Below are positions 12,800-24,063 of a stretch of 64,000 nucleotides of DNA, piece after piece. The stretch's first letter is position 1; every line of letters starts with the position of its first letter. The DNA is from Gloeophyllum trabeum ATCC 11539 (lineage: Eukaryota > Basidiomycota > Agaricomycetes > Gloeophyllales > Gloeophyllaceae): positions 1,375,034 through 1,439,033 of the forward strand of contig NW_006920420.1 in the NCBI RefSeq assembly GCF_000344685.1. Reading direction: 5' to 3'. The notes under the pieces are model-generated. The model did not search any database, was not told where the DNA came from, and saw only the letters and a list, made by a program, of their open reading frames with translations. A program made the translations under genes and the position numbers.

Positions 12800-14255
12800 C
12801 TACTCCGCGAACTCCCACACCGTCACGTCGCCCCCCGGGTGCGTCTTCGCGAGCGGCTCGACCGCCTTGCACCCCGCCCCGCACGCGGGGAACACGAATT
12901 TGAGCAGGCACCGTGGGCGGCTGGGGGGCAGGCGCCGGAAGTACTCGAGCGCGGCGCGGATGCACGGGGGGTGGTCGCTGTTTGTTTGGGGGGGGGGGTG
13001 AGTATGGGGTGAAGGGGGAGAGGAAGGGGGAGGGGGGAAGGGGGGAGAGGGAAAGGAAGGGAGAGGGAAGGTGAGTGAAAACGCACCCGCGTATCATATC
13101 CACGAGCGTGCTCACGTCCATCACGACCTGGCGCCACCGTTTCTCGACGTACTCCTCTACGCCCTCCTCCCCTCTTCCTCCCCCCTCCCGCTCCTCCCCC
13201 GCGGGCTTCGCCCACTCCGCGTACACGTGCACGCGCAGCTCGAGGGTGAGCGCGAGCCGCATGCCGGGCGTGATGGGGAAGGCGCGGCTGCCGAGCCCGC
13301 GGCGGCGCGCGGGGTATTCGTGGATCTCGCCGTTGATCACTTCGACGCGGTGCGAGACGGGGGGTGGGGAGGAGAGGGAGGAGAGGGAGGAGGAGGAGGA
13401 GGAAGAAGCGGATGACGGAGAGGATGAGCAGGATGAGGAGGCAGACAGCGAGGGGGGAGAGGAGGAAGTATATATAAACTCCGCCCCGCGCGCGAGCTCG
13501 GACCACGGGTAGGTGCTCATCGAGAGCATCATCACGTCCGTCAGCACCTTGCGTACATTCACATCAACATCCCGCATCCCCCCATATAGAACGGGGGAAG
13601 GGCGAAGGCGAACGCACCTTGAAGTTCGCGGTGAACTCGATGGGCACGGCGAGCGTCTCGCCCGTCGCGCCGCGCACCTCGACGGGCTCCCGCCCGGGCG
13701 CGATGCCGCCCTCCCAGGGGTACCCGAGCGTCTTCAGCCTTCGAGCGGGACCGAGCGCGCCGGCGCGCGACACCGCCGAGTCACTTTACGGGCTGTGAGC
13801 ACTAGAAGGGAGGGGAGAGGGGGGGAGACGCACAGATCGCGGCGCTCCAGCGCGGTGGACAGCTTCAGGCGCGCGTCGCGCAGCTGCTCTTTGTATATCC
13901 GCACCTCCTCCTCGGGGAGGAGGCATATGCGCACCTTCCGCGCCGCCTTCCGCCAGCTGCCCGCGCGGCTCACGCGCTCCATGTCTTCCAGGCGCACGTG
14001 CACGGACTTGACGAGGGTCCGGCACGTCTGCGCGCGGCGCTGGATGTCTGGGTCCGAGGGCGAGGGGGAGGGGGAGGGGGAGAGGGCGCGGACGAGGAGC
14101 ATCTCGAGCAGCTGGACTTCGCGCCGGAGCGCACGGTGCTCCGTCTGGAGGGGGTCGATCGTCCAGAGCTTGACGGCGAGCGCGTGCGTGAGGCCGAGGA
14201 GGGTGCCGAAGTCCCCGAAGGAGCCGAAGGAGAGGGCGAAGGCGACGACTGGCAT
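12800..14255 (-). CDS. coiled-coil plus ubiquitin-like (ULD-type) domain protein, copy B
   Basis: Four exons, 14255-13834, 13738-13618, 13547-13087 and 12977-12800, join in phase to 393 residues. The N-terminal domain (LSFGSFGDFGTLLGLTHALA, EEEVRIYKEQLRDARLKL), the LGYPWEGGIAPGREPVEV segment, TDVMMLS and ITPGMRLALTL all match copy A at 8481-9795. The protein differs by a long Ser/Pro/Glu low-complexity insert in exon 3, encoded by purine-rich triplet runs at about 13370-13450, and by far higher GC content. The final exon (KFVFPACGAGCK, HPGGDV) corresponds to the Cys-rich end of copy A. Very skewed composition around 12980-13080 is the intron between exons 3 and 4. Function unknown. Confidence 0.7.
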
Positions 14256-14501
14256 GGGCTGTTTGCTTCAATAGTTGGGAAAAAGGAGACTGATGGGACG
14301 GGAAGGTGTGATCTGTCGGGTCTGCGTATATCAGCGTTGCGGGGGGAGTATTCGCTGTTATCCACTGGGATCTAGAAGTCGTGCCTGTCCGGGCATGAGG
14401 CATTGAGGTGCAATGCTATGTTCTTGGGAAGTGGGACCCACAATCATCGGGATCCGTTCTTTCTGAATATTCGGTATGCTCAGCCACAGAGTTCGAGGTG
14501 T

Positions 14502-14850
14502 TTACCCATCGCCTGCATAGAAGTTTACTTGGTCAACGCTTGAGTAGTGAATGGATCCCGACTTGCAATATTTATCGCATGGGACATGCAGGACATGACC
14601 TATGCAGGAGAAATATTTCCTTGCGGTAGAACGGGACTGAAGCCAGTAGAACAGGCGAATGGGCCAGAGGCGTAGTGGTAGCGTAGTGGCAGCACTGGTA
14701 GACAGGAGGAACTGCAAGCTACGCCGGAACCCGCGCAACTTGCGAGGCCGCGTCTGCCTCTGCATTTCCCTGCGCAGCTCCTTGTAATCGAAATACCCGA
14801 TGACCACCATTTCCTCCAGAAGATCGCAAACGAACGTCTGGTAGCTGTGG
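14502..14850 (-). other. possible coding fragment, unassigned
   Basis: A minus-strand frame following a CCCACAG splice-acceptor-like site reads YQTFVCDLLEEMVVIGYFDY and continues with basic residues (KELRREMQRQTRPRKL) to a stop at 14502. DYKELRREMQ faintly resembles EHRALRREVQ in copy B. It may be another relic of the same family or part of a small gene. I cannot find a convincing first exon. Confidence 0.25.
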
Positions 14851-15049
14851 GTCAGTCAAAGCACCGTATTTATCGTCACGCGTGTTCATGACATCGCACT
14901 AAATGCAAAGATTCTTGAAGCACACAAAGTACGCGGCAGGCTGATATTGATCTCACTCTGACTGACTTGGACTCAGACGAGCCCTCATCCAAACACCGAA
15001 AATCTGTACATTTCACCAAGCTACGCGTTTCGCCCTTCGCCTCGGCACC

Positions 15050-16900
15050 ATGTCAGGCCGCAACTCCAACAACAACAGCGCCTACCGCGGCGGCTACTTC
15101 TCCTCCCGCCGCCACGGCAACCCCTCCTCCTACCACACTTCCTCCACCGCCTATCACTCGCACCCACCAGGCCAGTACGAACTCGAACACGACACCTACG
15201 CTTCCCCGGGTTCCGCCAACTGGCACCAAGGACGCCGTAATCTCGACCGGAGACCGTCGCCCGACTATGGCGAGTTCGTCGTGCACGACCCTGATCCGGA
15301 GCCCGAGCCCGGGACCCGCGCGTCCTCGCCCGCCCCCGCCCCGCCCTCCTCGTCCCTCCGCGCCAAATCGAAATCGAAATCCCCCAGCCCCGCGCCCCCG
15401 CCGCGCGCGCCATCCCCGACGTACCTGCGCACCTCGCTCCTCCCGTCCGAGCCGCTCCCCCCGGCCGCCGCCCCGCGCAAGCTCCTCATCCTCGATCTGA
15501 ACGGCACCCTCCTCATCCGCTCCCCGCACGCCGGCGGGCGGTCCGCGTACCGGTGGGCGAACGGCCACCCGCCCCCGCCGAGGCTGCGTCCCACCCATCC
15601 ACGCCCGTACATGCCCGCGTTCAGGAACTACCTCTTCCACCCCGAGACGCACGCGTGGCTGGACGTGATGGTGTGGAGCAGCGCGCAGCCGCACAGCGTG
15701 GACGACATGGTCCGGCGCTGTTTCGGCGAACGACGGCGCGAGCTGCGCGCGGTGTGGGCAAGGGACACGCTGGGCTTGTCCGGCGACCAGTACCGTGAGT
15801 GCGCGCATCCGTCTTCTCCTGACGCGCGGCAGTGAGTGACGGGGAGTGTAGACAAGAAGACGCAGACGACGAAGGACCTGGCGAAGCCGTGGGCGCACTT
15901 CGCCTCGCTCCCCACCCAACCCGCTTCCTCCCGCTCGCGCTCTTCGTCGATCGCCAGCTCGCGCCCGTCGTCCCCCGCCCCCGCCCCCGCATCCGAGCCC
16001 GACGGCATACACCCTCCTGCGACGCACGTGCACTCCGCGCGCACGACCCTCCTCCTCGACGACTCCCCGCGCAAAGCGCACCTCCAGCCGTACAACCACG
16101 TCTGCATCCGCGAGTACGACGCGTCCCTGCGGCGCGCGGACCTCGAGGTCCTGCACGCCGCGCGCGAGGAGGAGCGCGCGCGGAAGGAAGACGAGGAGGA
16201 GCGCGCGCGGAAGGAAGACGGGGAGCAGCGCGCGCGGACGCGAGACGACGAGGCGGGCGTACCCGGAGAAGCGGACGGCGACGCCAAAGCGCGCTCCCCC
16301 TCCCGCTCCCGCTCCCCCTCCCCCTCGCTCTCCCCCGCCCCCGACCGCAAACGCAAACGCAAGAAGAGAAAACCCATCCCCGCGCTGCGCGAAGGCCAGA
16401 CGTACGACGCGACGCTCCTCGCCGTCGTCGGCGTGCTCGACGCGGTGCGCGCGGAGAGCAACGTCGCGGGCTGGATCAGGCGCGGCGGGCTGTGGGGGCC
16501 GCGGCGCGGGGAGATCGGGGGTGGGGAAGGGGAAGGGGAAGGGGAAGAGGGGGGAGAGGGGGGAGAGGGGGGCAAGCAGGCGTCGGGTGCGCCGATCATA
16601 GCGGCGAGTGAGTCGAGCGAGTCGGCGGACAGTCCAGACGCGAAGCGCCAGAAACTGCGCGGGCTCTCGCGCTCCGCGTCCCAGGCGGAAGAAGCGGGGG
16701 AAGCGAAGGGCGAGGGCCAGGCGGTGAAGGCGGGCAACGACGCGGACTCGCCTGTCGTCGACGAGCCGGCAGGAGGCACCGGCGATTTGGCGGGGAAGAT
16801 GTGGTTCGAGGACGCGCGCGTGATGGAGTACTGGGCGCAGAGAGGGCGCGCGGCGCTGGAGAGGCTGGGGATACCTGTAGAGCACGGGGTCGAGTCGTAG
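15050..16900 (+). CDS. FCP1-homology (NIF/CTD-phosphatase-like) HAD protein with DLNGT active-site motif
   Basis: Two exons, 15050-15794 and 15852-16900, join in phase to 597 residues. Residues 1-140 are disordered and Ser/Pro-rich. The FCP1-homology core starts at KLLILDLNGTLL (Asp149, Asn151, Thr153) and continues with MVWSSAQPHSVDDMV and, in exon 2, TLLLDDSPRKAHLQPYNHV, the usual order of HAD motifs I, II and III. A charged Arg/Glu and Ser/Arg linker follows, then a conserved-looking end (TYDATLLAVVGVLDAVR, GWIRRGGLW) and another acidic tail. The classical motif is DxDx[TV]; here the second Asp is Asn. Members with DLNGTL are common in fungi, so this is probably a family trait rather than a mutation. 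Substrate unknown; possibly nuclear. Composition is strongly GC-rich, which creates very long false frames on the opposite strand. Confidence 0.85.
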
Positions 16901-17036
16901 CAGATCTCATCTTGGGATAGTCCTCCTCATGCATAAGACAGAATACGCATCTTGTAGATCCGGGCATGTCGGATAATGAATCACAGTACGCATAAACACG
17001 CAAATAACAGTACAATACAAACACGCTTCCTCTCCC

Positions 17037-19509
17037 TCACTGTGCCCCAGCGGCGTTCCCCCCACCCCGCTCCCACCGGTCATAGCACTCCAGCGTCACG
17101 CTCGCCAGAAAGCCCGGTATGCAATTCCGCTCGAGCACCCAGAACTGGAGCATCCCCTCAATATCGACAGGCACGTCCGCGCCCTGCGCGACGAGCTGCA
17201 TCGTCGCCTGCCCGTTCTCGGCCGAGGTGGGCTGGAACACAAAGGACGCGTTGAGGTCGTACTGCGAGGTGACGCGCACGGAGCCGTTCGGGTAGAACGC
17301 GAGCTTGATCCCCAGGATGGAGGACAGGGCTTCGCGGAACTCGGCCGTTTTCTTCGTGTAGACCTAGCACACACGCCGCTGGGTGAGTCGGCATTGCGGA
17401 AGTGCAGCGCAAACACACACCTCCTTGAGCCGGATGTACAACTTCTCCTTCTTCCGCACCTCCGCGAGCAGCTCCTCCTTCTCCCTACTCACCGCCTCCC
17501 AGCTCTCGCGCGGGACGAACGACTCCCTCTTCTCCTCCCCCTCCCCGCCCGAAACGACCCCGCGCTCCTCGAGCTCCTTCAGCCGCGCGAGGAGCGCCTC
17601 GTTCTCGGCTTTGAGCCGGTCGAGCACGGCCTGCCGCGTGTCCGCCCACTGCTGCGCGGGGTTGTCGCGCAGCGCGAGCACGCGCGTGCCCGGCGGGACG
17701 TGCCGCCCGCCGCCGACCTCGCCGCGCAGCTCGAACAGCGCCTGCTCGACGTGCTCGTGCTTCTCTTCGAGCTGCGCGTTGGCGGATTCCGCTTCCTCGA
17801 GCGCTAGCATGGGGTTGAGGTGTGAGGGATAGCCGAACGGGTAATATGCAACCGTACCTTTTTGCGCTTGCAGTTTCTCCTCTTGCACGGCGCGCAGGGC
17901 GTCTGCGAGCTCTTTCCGGCTCGGGCCGTTCTGGAGCCTCCCCCCGCCCTCTGTGATTTCCTTCTCGAGCTCGGCGATGCGGGATTTGTAGTCGGCCAGG
18001 AGGGCTTCGAGGTGCTGGATTCGCTGCGTCTGGATTTCGTCGGGCTTTGCGCCCTCTTGCGCGGCGTCCTCTGCGGTGTAGCTGGCCTATGTCGTTTTAG
18101 TATGCGAGAGTGGTGATATATGGGGTGAAGGGGACTTACTAGGAGCGCTTGGAGGAAGCCGACTTCGCGCTCTGCGAGCGTGACTTTCTGCTCCTTTCGA
18201 TTCACAATGTCTTTCAGGACCCGAACTTCTGATTGGAGTTTGTCGATCGTCTCCCGCTGGTCTTTACGTGAGCTTTCGGAATCGGCGAGTTCCTTTTCGC
18301 GCTGGTGAAGTAATGCCACCGTCGCCCCATGTTCTTCCAGCAGACGAGCATGCTCCATGCGCAGCGCAGAAAGGCTCTGAGTTACTGAGACAGGGGTCTG
18401 CGAGGGTGAGCTCGACGCATTCTTCGTAGCCCTAGAGACAGCATCGAATCAAAGCCCAGATGGCCACGACGGTGCACGTACCAATCCTCCCTCTCCTTAC
18501 GCGCCGCTTCCACCTCCGCCTCGAGCCTCACAACCTTCTCGCGCAACGGCTCCAGCGCGCGCAGCTTCGCTTCCATCCCCCGCTTCTCCTCCCGCAGCAC
18601 CTCGACGCTCGTATAGCGTTCGCGGAGTGCGTGCACTTCCTGATTGAGCTTTGCGTTCGTCGCCTCGAGCGTGCGCATGTAGTTCGCCTGGCGGTGGAGT
18701 TCCTCGCGCACGACCGCCCAGTTCTCCTCCTCCAGGTTTTCGCGCGAGAAGCTTTCGTTCGCAATGCTCAGGTCCTCCATGCGCTCCTGCGCTTCTTGGA
18801 CCTCGCGGCTCCGCTCGTCGGCGAGGCGCTTGAACTCTTGCAACTCGGATTCCAGGGTCTCGACTTGTCTTTCCAGGGTTGAGATGCGCGTCTTCTGGGA
18901 GGCGATCGTGCTAGAGGTGCTTCGCGAGAGTTGTTCGTGTTGCTCTTTCAGGTCGACGTGTTCTTCTTGCAGGTCGCGGTACGAGTCACGCAACGCACGT
19001 AGTTCTTTGTCGTACTTTGTCTAGTAGGGCGAGTGATTGTGAGATAGTGTGCTTCAGGTAAGACAAAGCAAGGCATCACCTTTGCCTCCTCGTGCTCCGC
19101 CATTTCCTGCTCCTTGGCCTGCTTCTCCTCCTCTGCCCGTTCGTGAAGCCATCGCCGGTCACGTTCGAGCCCTTCAATGATGGCGTCCTTCTCCCTCAAT
19201 CGCTTCTCCAAGTCTATCTTCGCTGCCTTCGCGGTCGCGAGCTGCCTCTCGAATGACGACTGCGCGATAGTCGACGTGAATGCCTGCGATCGCTGTTGCC
19301 GTTTCGCAGTGGCCTGTTCTGTAGATAGCGGCGTCGTTCAACGGCCTCTGTGAGCAATCAATACAACAAAGACTTGCCACACCGGGGCGCCACTCGCCTC
19401 GTTCCAGTTCAGCAGTTAACGAGTCTCTCTTCATCGCTGAAGAGCGCGCCGACGCCGAAGGCAGCCTGCTCGACCTGTTTGCCGGCGTCACGAACTTTTT
19501 GCCTTCCAT
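17037..19509 (-). CDS. MAD1: spindle assembly checkpoint protein Mad1
   Basis: Mad1 is a coiled-coil protein that recruits Mad2 to unattached kinetochores. Seven exons (19509-19398, 19318-19080, 19020-18482, 18431-18140, 18086-17858, 17803-17421, 17363-17037) join in phase to 706 residues. Almost the whole protein is predicted coiled coil from heptad-like Leu/Glu/Arg runs. The C-terminal segment (FREALSSILGIKLAFYPNGS, VRVTSQYDLNASFVFQP, a globular end with FWVLERNCIPGFLASVTLE) is the RWD-like Mad1 C-terminal domain. The N-terminal AKRQQRSQAFTSTIAQSSFE block is typical of fungal Mad1. The first intron appears to use a GC donor (AG|GCGAGT at 19397) because no GT donor restores the frame. The 3' end lies about 140 bp from the convergent FCP1-like gene. 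Confidence 0.9.
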
Positions 19510-19634
19510 TTCAGCAGTAGACTATTCATAGACTAGAATGTGAGACGGGAGAGAGAAAGAGGCGCGTCGCGCGTCCGAGCGTGGCGGCAGCGCACGTGAA
19601 GCTTTCCCTTCCGGCCACAACCTTCGAACTCGCG

Positions 19635-22049
19635 ATGAGCTCTGACGAATCTGATTTGACCGACTTGGACTACGACGAGGGCGAGATACAGGAAGAGTCG
19701 CGGCAGACGCGCAATGGGAAAGGTGGAACCGCGAAAAATGGGCGCAAAGTGCGGAAAGTGCTGTCCAAGCCTCGGACGGTGCACTACACCCCGCAGTCCT
19801 TGTTCGGTGCGTTCAAGTATATGCCAACAAATCTCTACTTACTTAACGGATTTTCAAGAACAAATCCATAACGGTGACATCGATCTGAACCCGGATTACC
19901 AGCGCGGTACGTCACGCTTCGAATGCTGTGGACGAGTGGCGCGACTTACAGTACCTTTCGTCACAGAGGTCGTGTGGCCCGAAACGAAGCAGAGTGCTGT
20001 AGTCGACTCATTCCTAAGGCACTTCTACGTTCCCCCTGTCATATTCTGTGCGTTGTTTCATCTCATAAATCGCATACGGTGTTCATACGTATCCTGTACA
20101 GCGGTCAATGTAGACGAGGACGGGATAGAGCATAGGACGTGCATAGATGGTAAACAGCGGTTGACGTCGATTGTAAAGTAAGTATCTGATAGACCATCCT
20201 GTTGCTTGCATAACTGACTTGCTCCGGAGGTTCATGGATGGCATGGTAGGTCGGGACGATTGCACGTCTCGCACCGGCTGACGTAGTATCTTTCATCGAC
20301 GGGTACCTTCAGATTTCATGTGAGCCTCCAGTGTCGTATATCTTCATTCTCCTTACTAACGCGTATCCCTATTAGTTAGGGACCCGTACGTCGCGCGTCG
20401 TTGTCACTGTGACCGCATCCTCAATATTGCTTTAGCTTCACCAACGAAAAGTACTGGTTCAAGGAAAACCCCCAGGCTGCCAGGGCCCACAAGTTGCTCC
20501 CGGACAAGTACAGAAAAGAGTGGGGACGGATCCAGGTCGTTTGTATCGAATACGATGGCTTGCACGAAAGTGAGGAGCGAGAGATCTTCCAAGTATGCAT
20601 GACCTTTATGACAGGTCTCTTCGCGATGTTCTGATTCGTCTTTCTTTGAATACAGCGCGTTCAAATGGGCATGGCGCTCACTCCGTCCGGTATGGTCTCT
20701 TGCCGTCAATCTATAGTTCGATTGAATGAACCGTCCCAATGCCAGAAAAACTTCAGGCAATATCCAGTCCGAAGGCCTCCTTTGTCCGAGAGATATTAGC
20801 AACGTATAGCGAGCTCACGACGGACTGGGATAGCAGTCGCGGCAATGACTTCCGATGCGTAGCCCAGGCCCTGTTGAATATCGACAAGTACCCACTGAAG
20901 TCTGGGGGCACGATAATGCAGGTCGAGAAGTGGCTGAATACGGAAGTTGATCTCGACGAGGACGTGAAGGATGACTACCGCCGCACCTTCGGCGTCTTCG
21001 TGGACCTCTTGCGGGACAAGACACTCAGCAAATGCTTACGGACTCCGACGACCATCGCTCCCGTCGAGTTCGTCATGATCTGCCTTCTCATTGCTCGCGA
21101 GAAGGACAGACTGACATTGGCTCAGCTGTCTAATGTCATTCTAGATATGCGGAGGGATGTTCGTGCCAATCACAAGGATATTCGGTTGAACTCCCTTGTG
21201 ATGAAGACTATGGTGACCTTCATTGGCGGTATCAAACCAAGCAAGGTGAAGGATGGGGGAGGTGAGCCAGCAGGCAGGAAGGTCTTATCAGCTCCAAAGA
21301 GAAAATTGAAGGAAGATGATGAGACTGGGGGAAGCAAGGTCCAGAAGAATCTTGAAGGGCCGATGAAGGTTCAGGCTCCTACTCCTGAAACTGGAAGAGG
21401 GCCTCGAGGGTCTCCTGCAAATGGGCCTCTGGCATCACAGGTAAAACAGGAGGCAGGTTCTGGGAATACCTTCCCTCAGCCTACTGGGGATCCAAAGATT
21501 TCTTCCCCTAGGCCTTTAACTCCAAGTATTCCTCCTGTTCCTGATAGATTGGCTGCTATCAGGTCTGCAAGGCTTGGAAGGCCACCCCCTTCAGGCCCAG
21601 CAGCTGACAGGGCTGGTCCATCCACTCAGAGGTCCCCTTACCCTCCCTCTCCACTGTCTGCTGCCAGTTTTCCTCCTACCCCTAGTTTTCCTCCTGGCAC
21701 CCCATCAATTGCTACTCCAAGTTCACAGGTTCCTCCCCCCACCCAGCTGGATACATCCATTATGGCTAGGATGGCTCTTCTTCATGGTCTGCCTCAGTAC
21801 TCTGAGAGTCCAGTACTAGGCTACCAGGATCAGCAAGGAAGGGGGATCTCTCATCCAAGTCAAGATCCTTGGCAGGGGTACCCTCAACCTAGTGCAGATC
21901 CTAGGGAGCATGGAAGAGGTGGTGGTCCAAGTCAAGACCCCAGACAAGGCTATCATCATGCAGGTAGAGATCCTAGGGGTTATGGGAGAAGCACTGATCC
22001 ACATCAGTCAAGGCATCAGGATCAGGGATGGGGAAGTTATCATAGATGA
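19635..22049 (+). CDS. DUF262 / GmrSD N-terminal-domain protein with long disordered tail
   Basis: Ten exons: 19635-19806, 19859-19906, 19967-20047, 20102-20177, 20230-20245, 20313-20319, 20376-20385, 20436-20592, 20656-20689, 20746-22049; all phases fit, 634 residues. The domain has LNPDYQR (67-73), DSFLRHFYVPPVIF and the core CIDGKQRLTSI (DGKQR 116-120). These are the motifs of DUF262, the ParB-like nuclease/NTPase fold found at the N-terminus of bacterial GmrSD-type restriction enzymes. Eukaryotic versions occur widely in fungi and their role is unknown. No GmrSD C-terminal HNH domain is visible. Instead residues from about 366 form a Pro/Gly/Ser-rich tail ending in GYHHAGRDPRGYGRS-like repeats, encoded by DNA almost free of CpG. 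Exons 6 and 7 are microexons of 7 and 10 nt. The acidic N-terminus (SSDESDLTDLDYDEGEIQEE) suggests a nuclear protein. Confidence 0.85.
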
Positions 22050-24060
22050 TGCAGTTTGAAGTGGTGCATGTTATTGTTAATGCCTAAGCTTGATGAGGGT
22101 GAAGCATGCCAAGGTCAGGGCTAAAACTGAGGAAAAATTATTCTCAAGAGGTAAGTGATAGAAGGAGCTGTATAGCTAGAAACTGTGTCCCACCACTCAC
22201 TTTTGCTCAGTATTGTCAATGACTGAGTAAATACTACACTATTACCATGGGAATGACTTTGTGACCACTATGACAAAAAAGTAGTCAGTTGTCAGAGTAT
22301 TTTTCAGGTAAAGGGGGAGATCCCCGCAGGATTCCCAAGTGCTGATCAACATTGTAAACAAGTGCATGCCGAGCAGTGCCAAGAAACCCTAATGGGGTAA
22401 GCCTGAGTTGACTTTGACTATGACAGTCTGGAGTAATAATGGCAGTCAGTCCATATTTACCGGCATGAATTGACCATCTGTCATAACTCTGACTATGACT
22501 GTGACAACACTGCTTTGCGCTCCTTACTGCCCACTGTAAGCCAGATGCCAGCTTCACTTGGCAGTAGTGAAATGCATGAGAGCTGTACCTGTGACCCGTA
22601 AGGTCTTGAACACATGGCATTAGATGCACTTTGAAAACTAAAATCTGCAGGGTTACATGAAGGAGTGATACAGGTGTACCCATGCAGTTCCTTACGCCTG
22701 GTCAGGCTCAGATGCATGCTGTGTGGAACTTGCTGCAGTGCAGTTCCTGATCCTGAGAGAATCAGTTTGAACCTGGTGAGTCCAAGTTCTGGTTCATGGT
22801 CTGGCTTGCAGGTGGAGGTTCAGGGATGGCCAGGAGACAGCCATGATGAGCACTGGCAGTGAATGAAGAAGGAAAGACGCCAACAGACTAGGGATCAAAG
22901 GAGTATAGTCTGTGTATTCAAGGGAGTGTGGCTCAACACCTGGTGAAGGCAGGTGGCAGGTCGCAACTACTGTCCATGGATGTGGCGAGTGCAAGGTTTT
23001 GAACCACATGATAAGGTGTGCAGCATCCGTGAAGCCATCAGGTGAGTGCAGCAAGTGACAATACACATTGAACACCATACAGCCACAGACACAGCAAGAA
23101 GCACCCATTGTCCAGGAGTGTTCTTCATACCAGAAAAGGGCTGACCTTGCAGTGCCACAGTGTTGACCAGTTGATACACTGAGGTGCAGTGTGCATGAAA
23201 ACATCGGAGATGCACTGCAAGCAGGGCTGGAGCTCAGTGCCTACGGGCAAAAATGTGAGAAGCACCTGTCATCTGGGAAGCATTGGCTGTACCATGAGAA
23301 AAGGGGGTCGGCTTTCAACACCACAATGGTGCAGCGACAGGGGATGGGTGTGAGCATTGCAAACATGTCAGTGGATTTGGGGGTAATCCCTGAGAAGGAC
23401 AACTAGTACATGTGTTCACATGCATTGATTCAGTAAAGGCAAGCATTGGCAGAGACAGGGCACGCACAAGAGCACAGGTGGAGCACAAAGCTGACAAATG
23501 TAACGGTAGGCAGATGTTTGCATAGAGCACAAGTTCTGAGGATGATGACAGCGAGCAATAGTGTTTAGTGTTAGGTTTTGGTTGTATTGGATGCAGAGTC
23601 ACTGGGACAAATAGGTACAAACAGCTTGACTATATACTGAGCCACTGTATTTCCTTTGTCCTTAGTCCGTGCAATTGACCTTGCCTTCGGTTTGTGTATG
23701 TGTCTGGGTCTGGTGTGCTTATGGCGACCTATCTTATGCTTCCCTGTTCTGCCTGCTGCTAACAAATAGTGAGGTTGATGTCAAGAAAAAAGTGTAAGCT
23801 GGCTCTCCAGCCAAGAAATCTGGAAGTCAAATCATGGCTGTAATCCAGACCAGGATTACATCTTCATGCCTTCACCCTCATGAGCAGCCTCATTGCCTCC
23901 ATTCCTAGGCCTAGGGACAGTCAGACATCAAAAGGGTTAGATGTGGGAGCATGTATCCCAATACTGTCTTGGCTGCCATTATTTCAGAAGGTTGATCAGG
24001 CAGGACAATGCCAAACACGACCAGATGATGCTCTTATCCAAGTTCTTTGTGGTGTGAGTG
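21241..24060. repeat. CpG-depleted block, probably a decayed methylated repeat
   Basis: From 21241 to 22049, inside the last exon of the DUF262 gene, I count only two CpG dinucleotides. The next 2 kb to about 24060 carry about twenty. Flanking DNA has several per 60 bases. TG and CA are in excess, as expected if methylated cytosines have deaminated. The noncoding part has no intact frame; minus-strand frames (22285-22683, 22794-23204) are rich in Cys/His/Ser and look like a decayed element. Both borders are sharp to the eye. Confidence 0.7.
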
Positions 24061-24063
24061 TCA

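Noticed and set aside
12985..13080. A CRISPR-like or satellite array in G-rich repeats
   Set aside because: Simple purine runs without defined repeat and spacer units; most of it is an intron of copy B.
12823..13506. 227-codon minus-strand frame overlapping ubiquitin-like copy B
   Set aside because: Arg/Pro low-complexity shadow in the wrong phase; the spliced model aligns with copy A.
15053..16885. 610-codon open frame on the minus strand opposite the FCP1-like gene
   Set aside because: Extremely Arg/Gly/Ala-rich translation caused by GC-rich DNA; the plus strand carries clear HAD motifs and a phase-consistent intron.
19635..22049. A restriction-modification or phage-defence locus based on the GmrSD-like domain
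   Set aside because: The gene has ten exons, no HNH domain and no methylase or partner nearby; it is a eukaryotic domain homolog.
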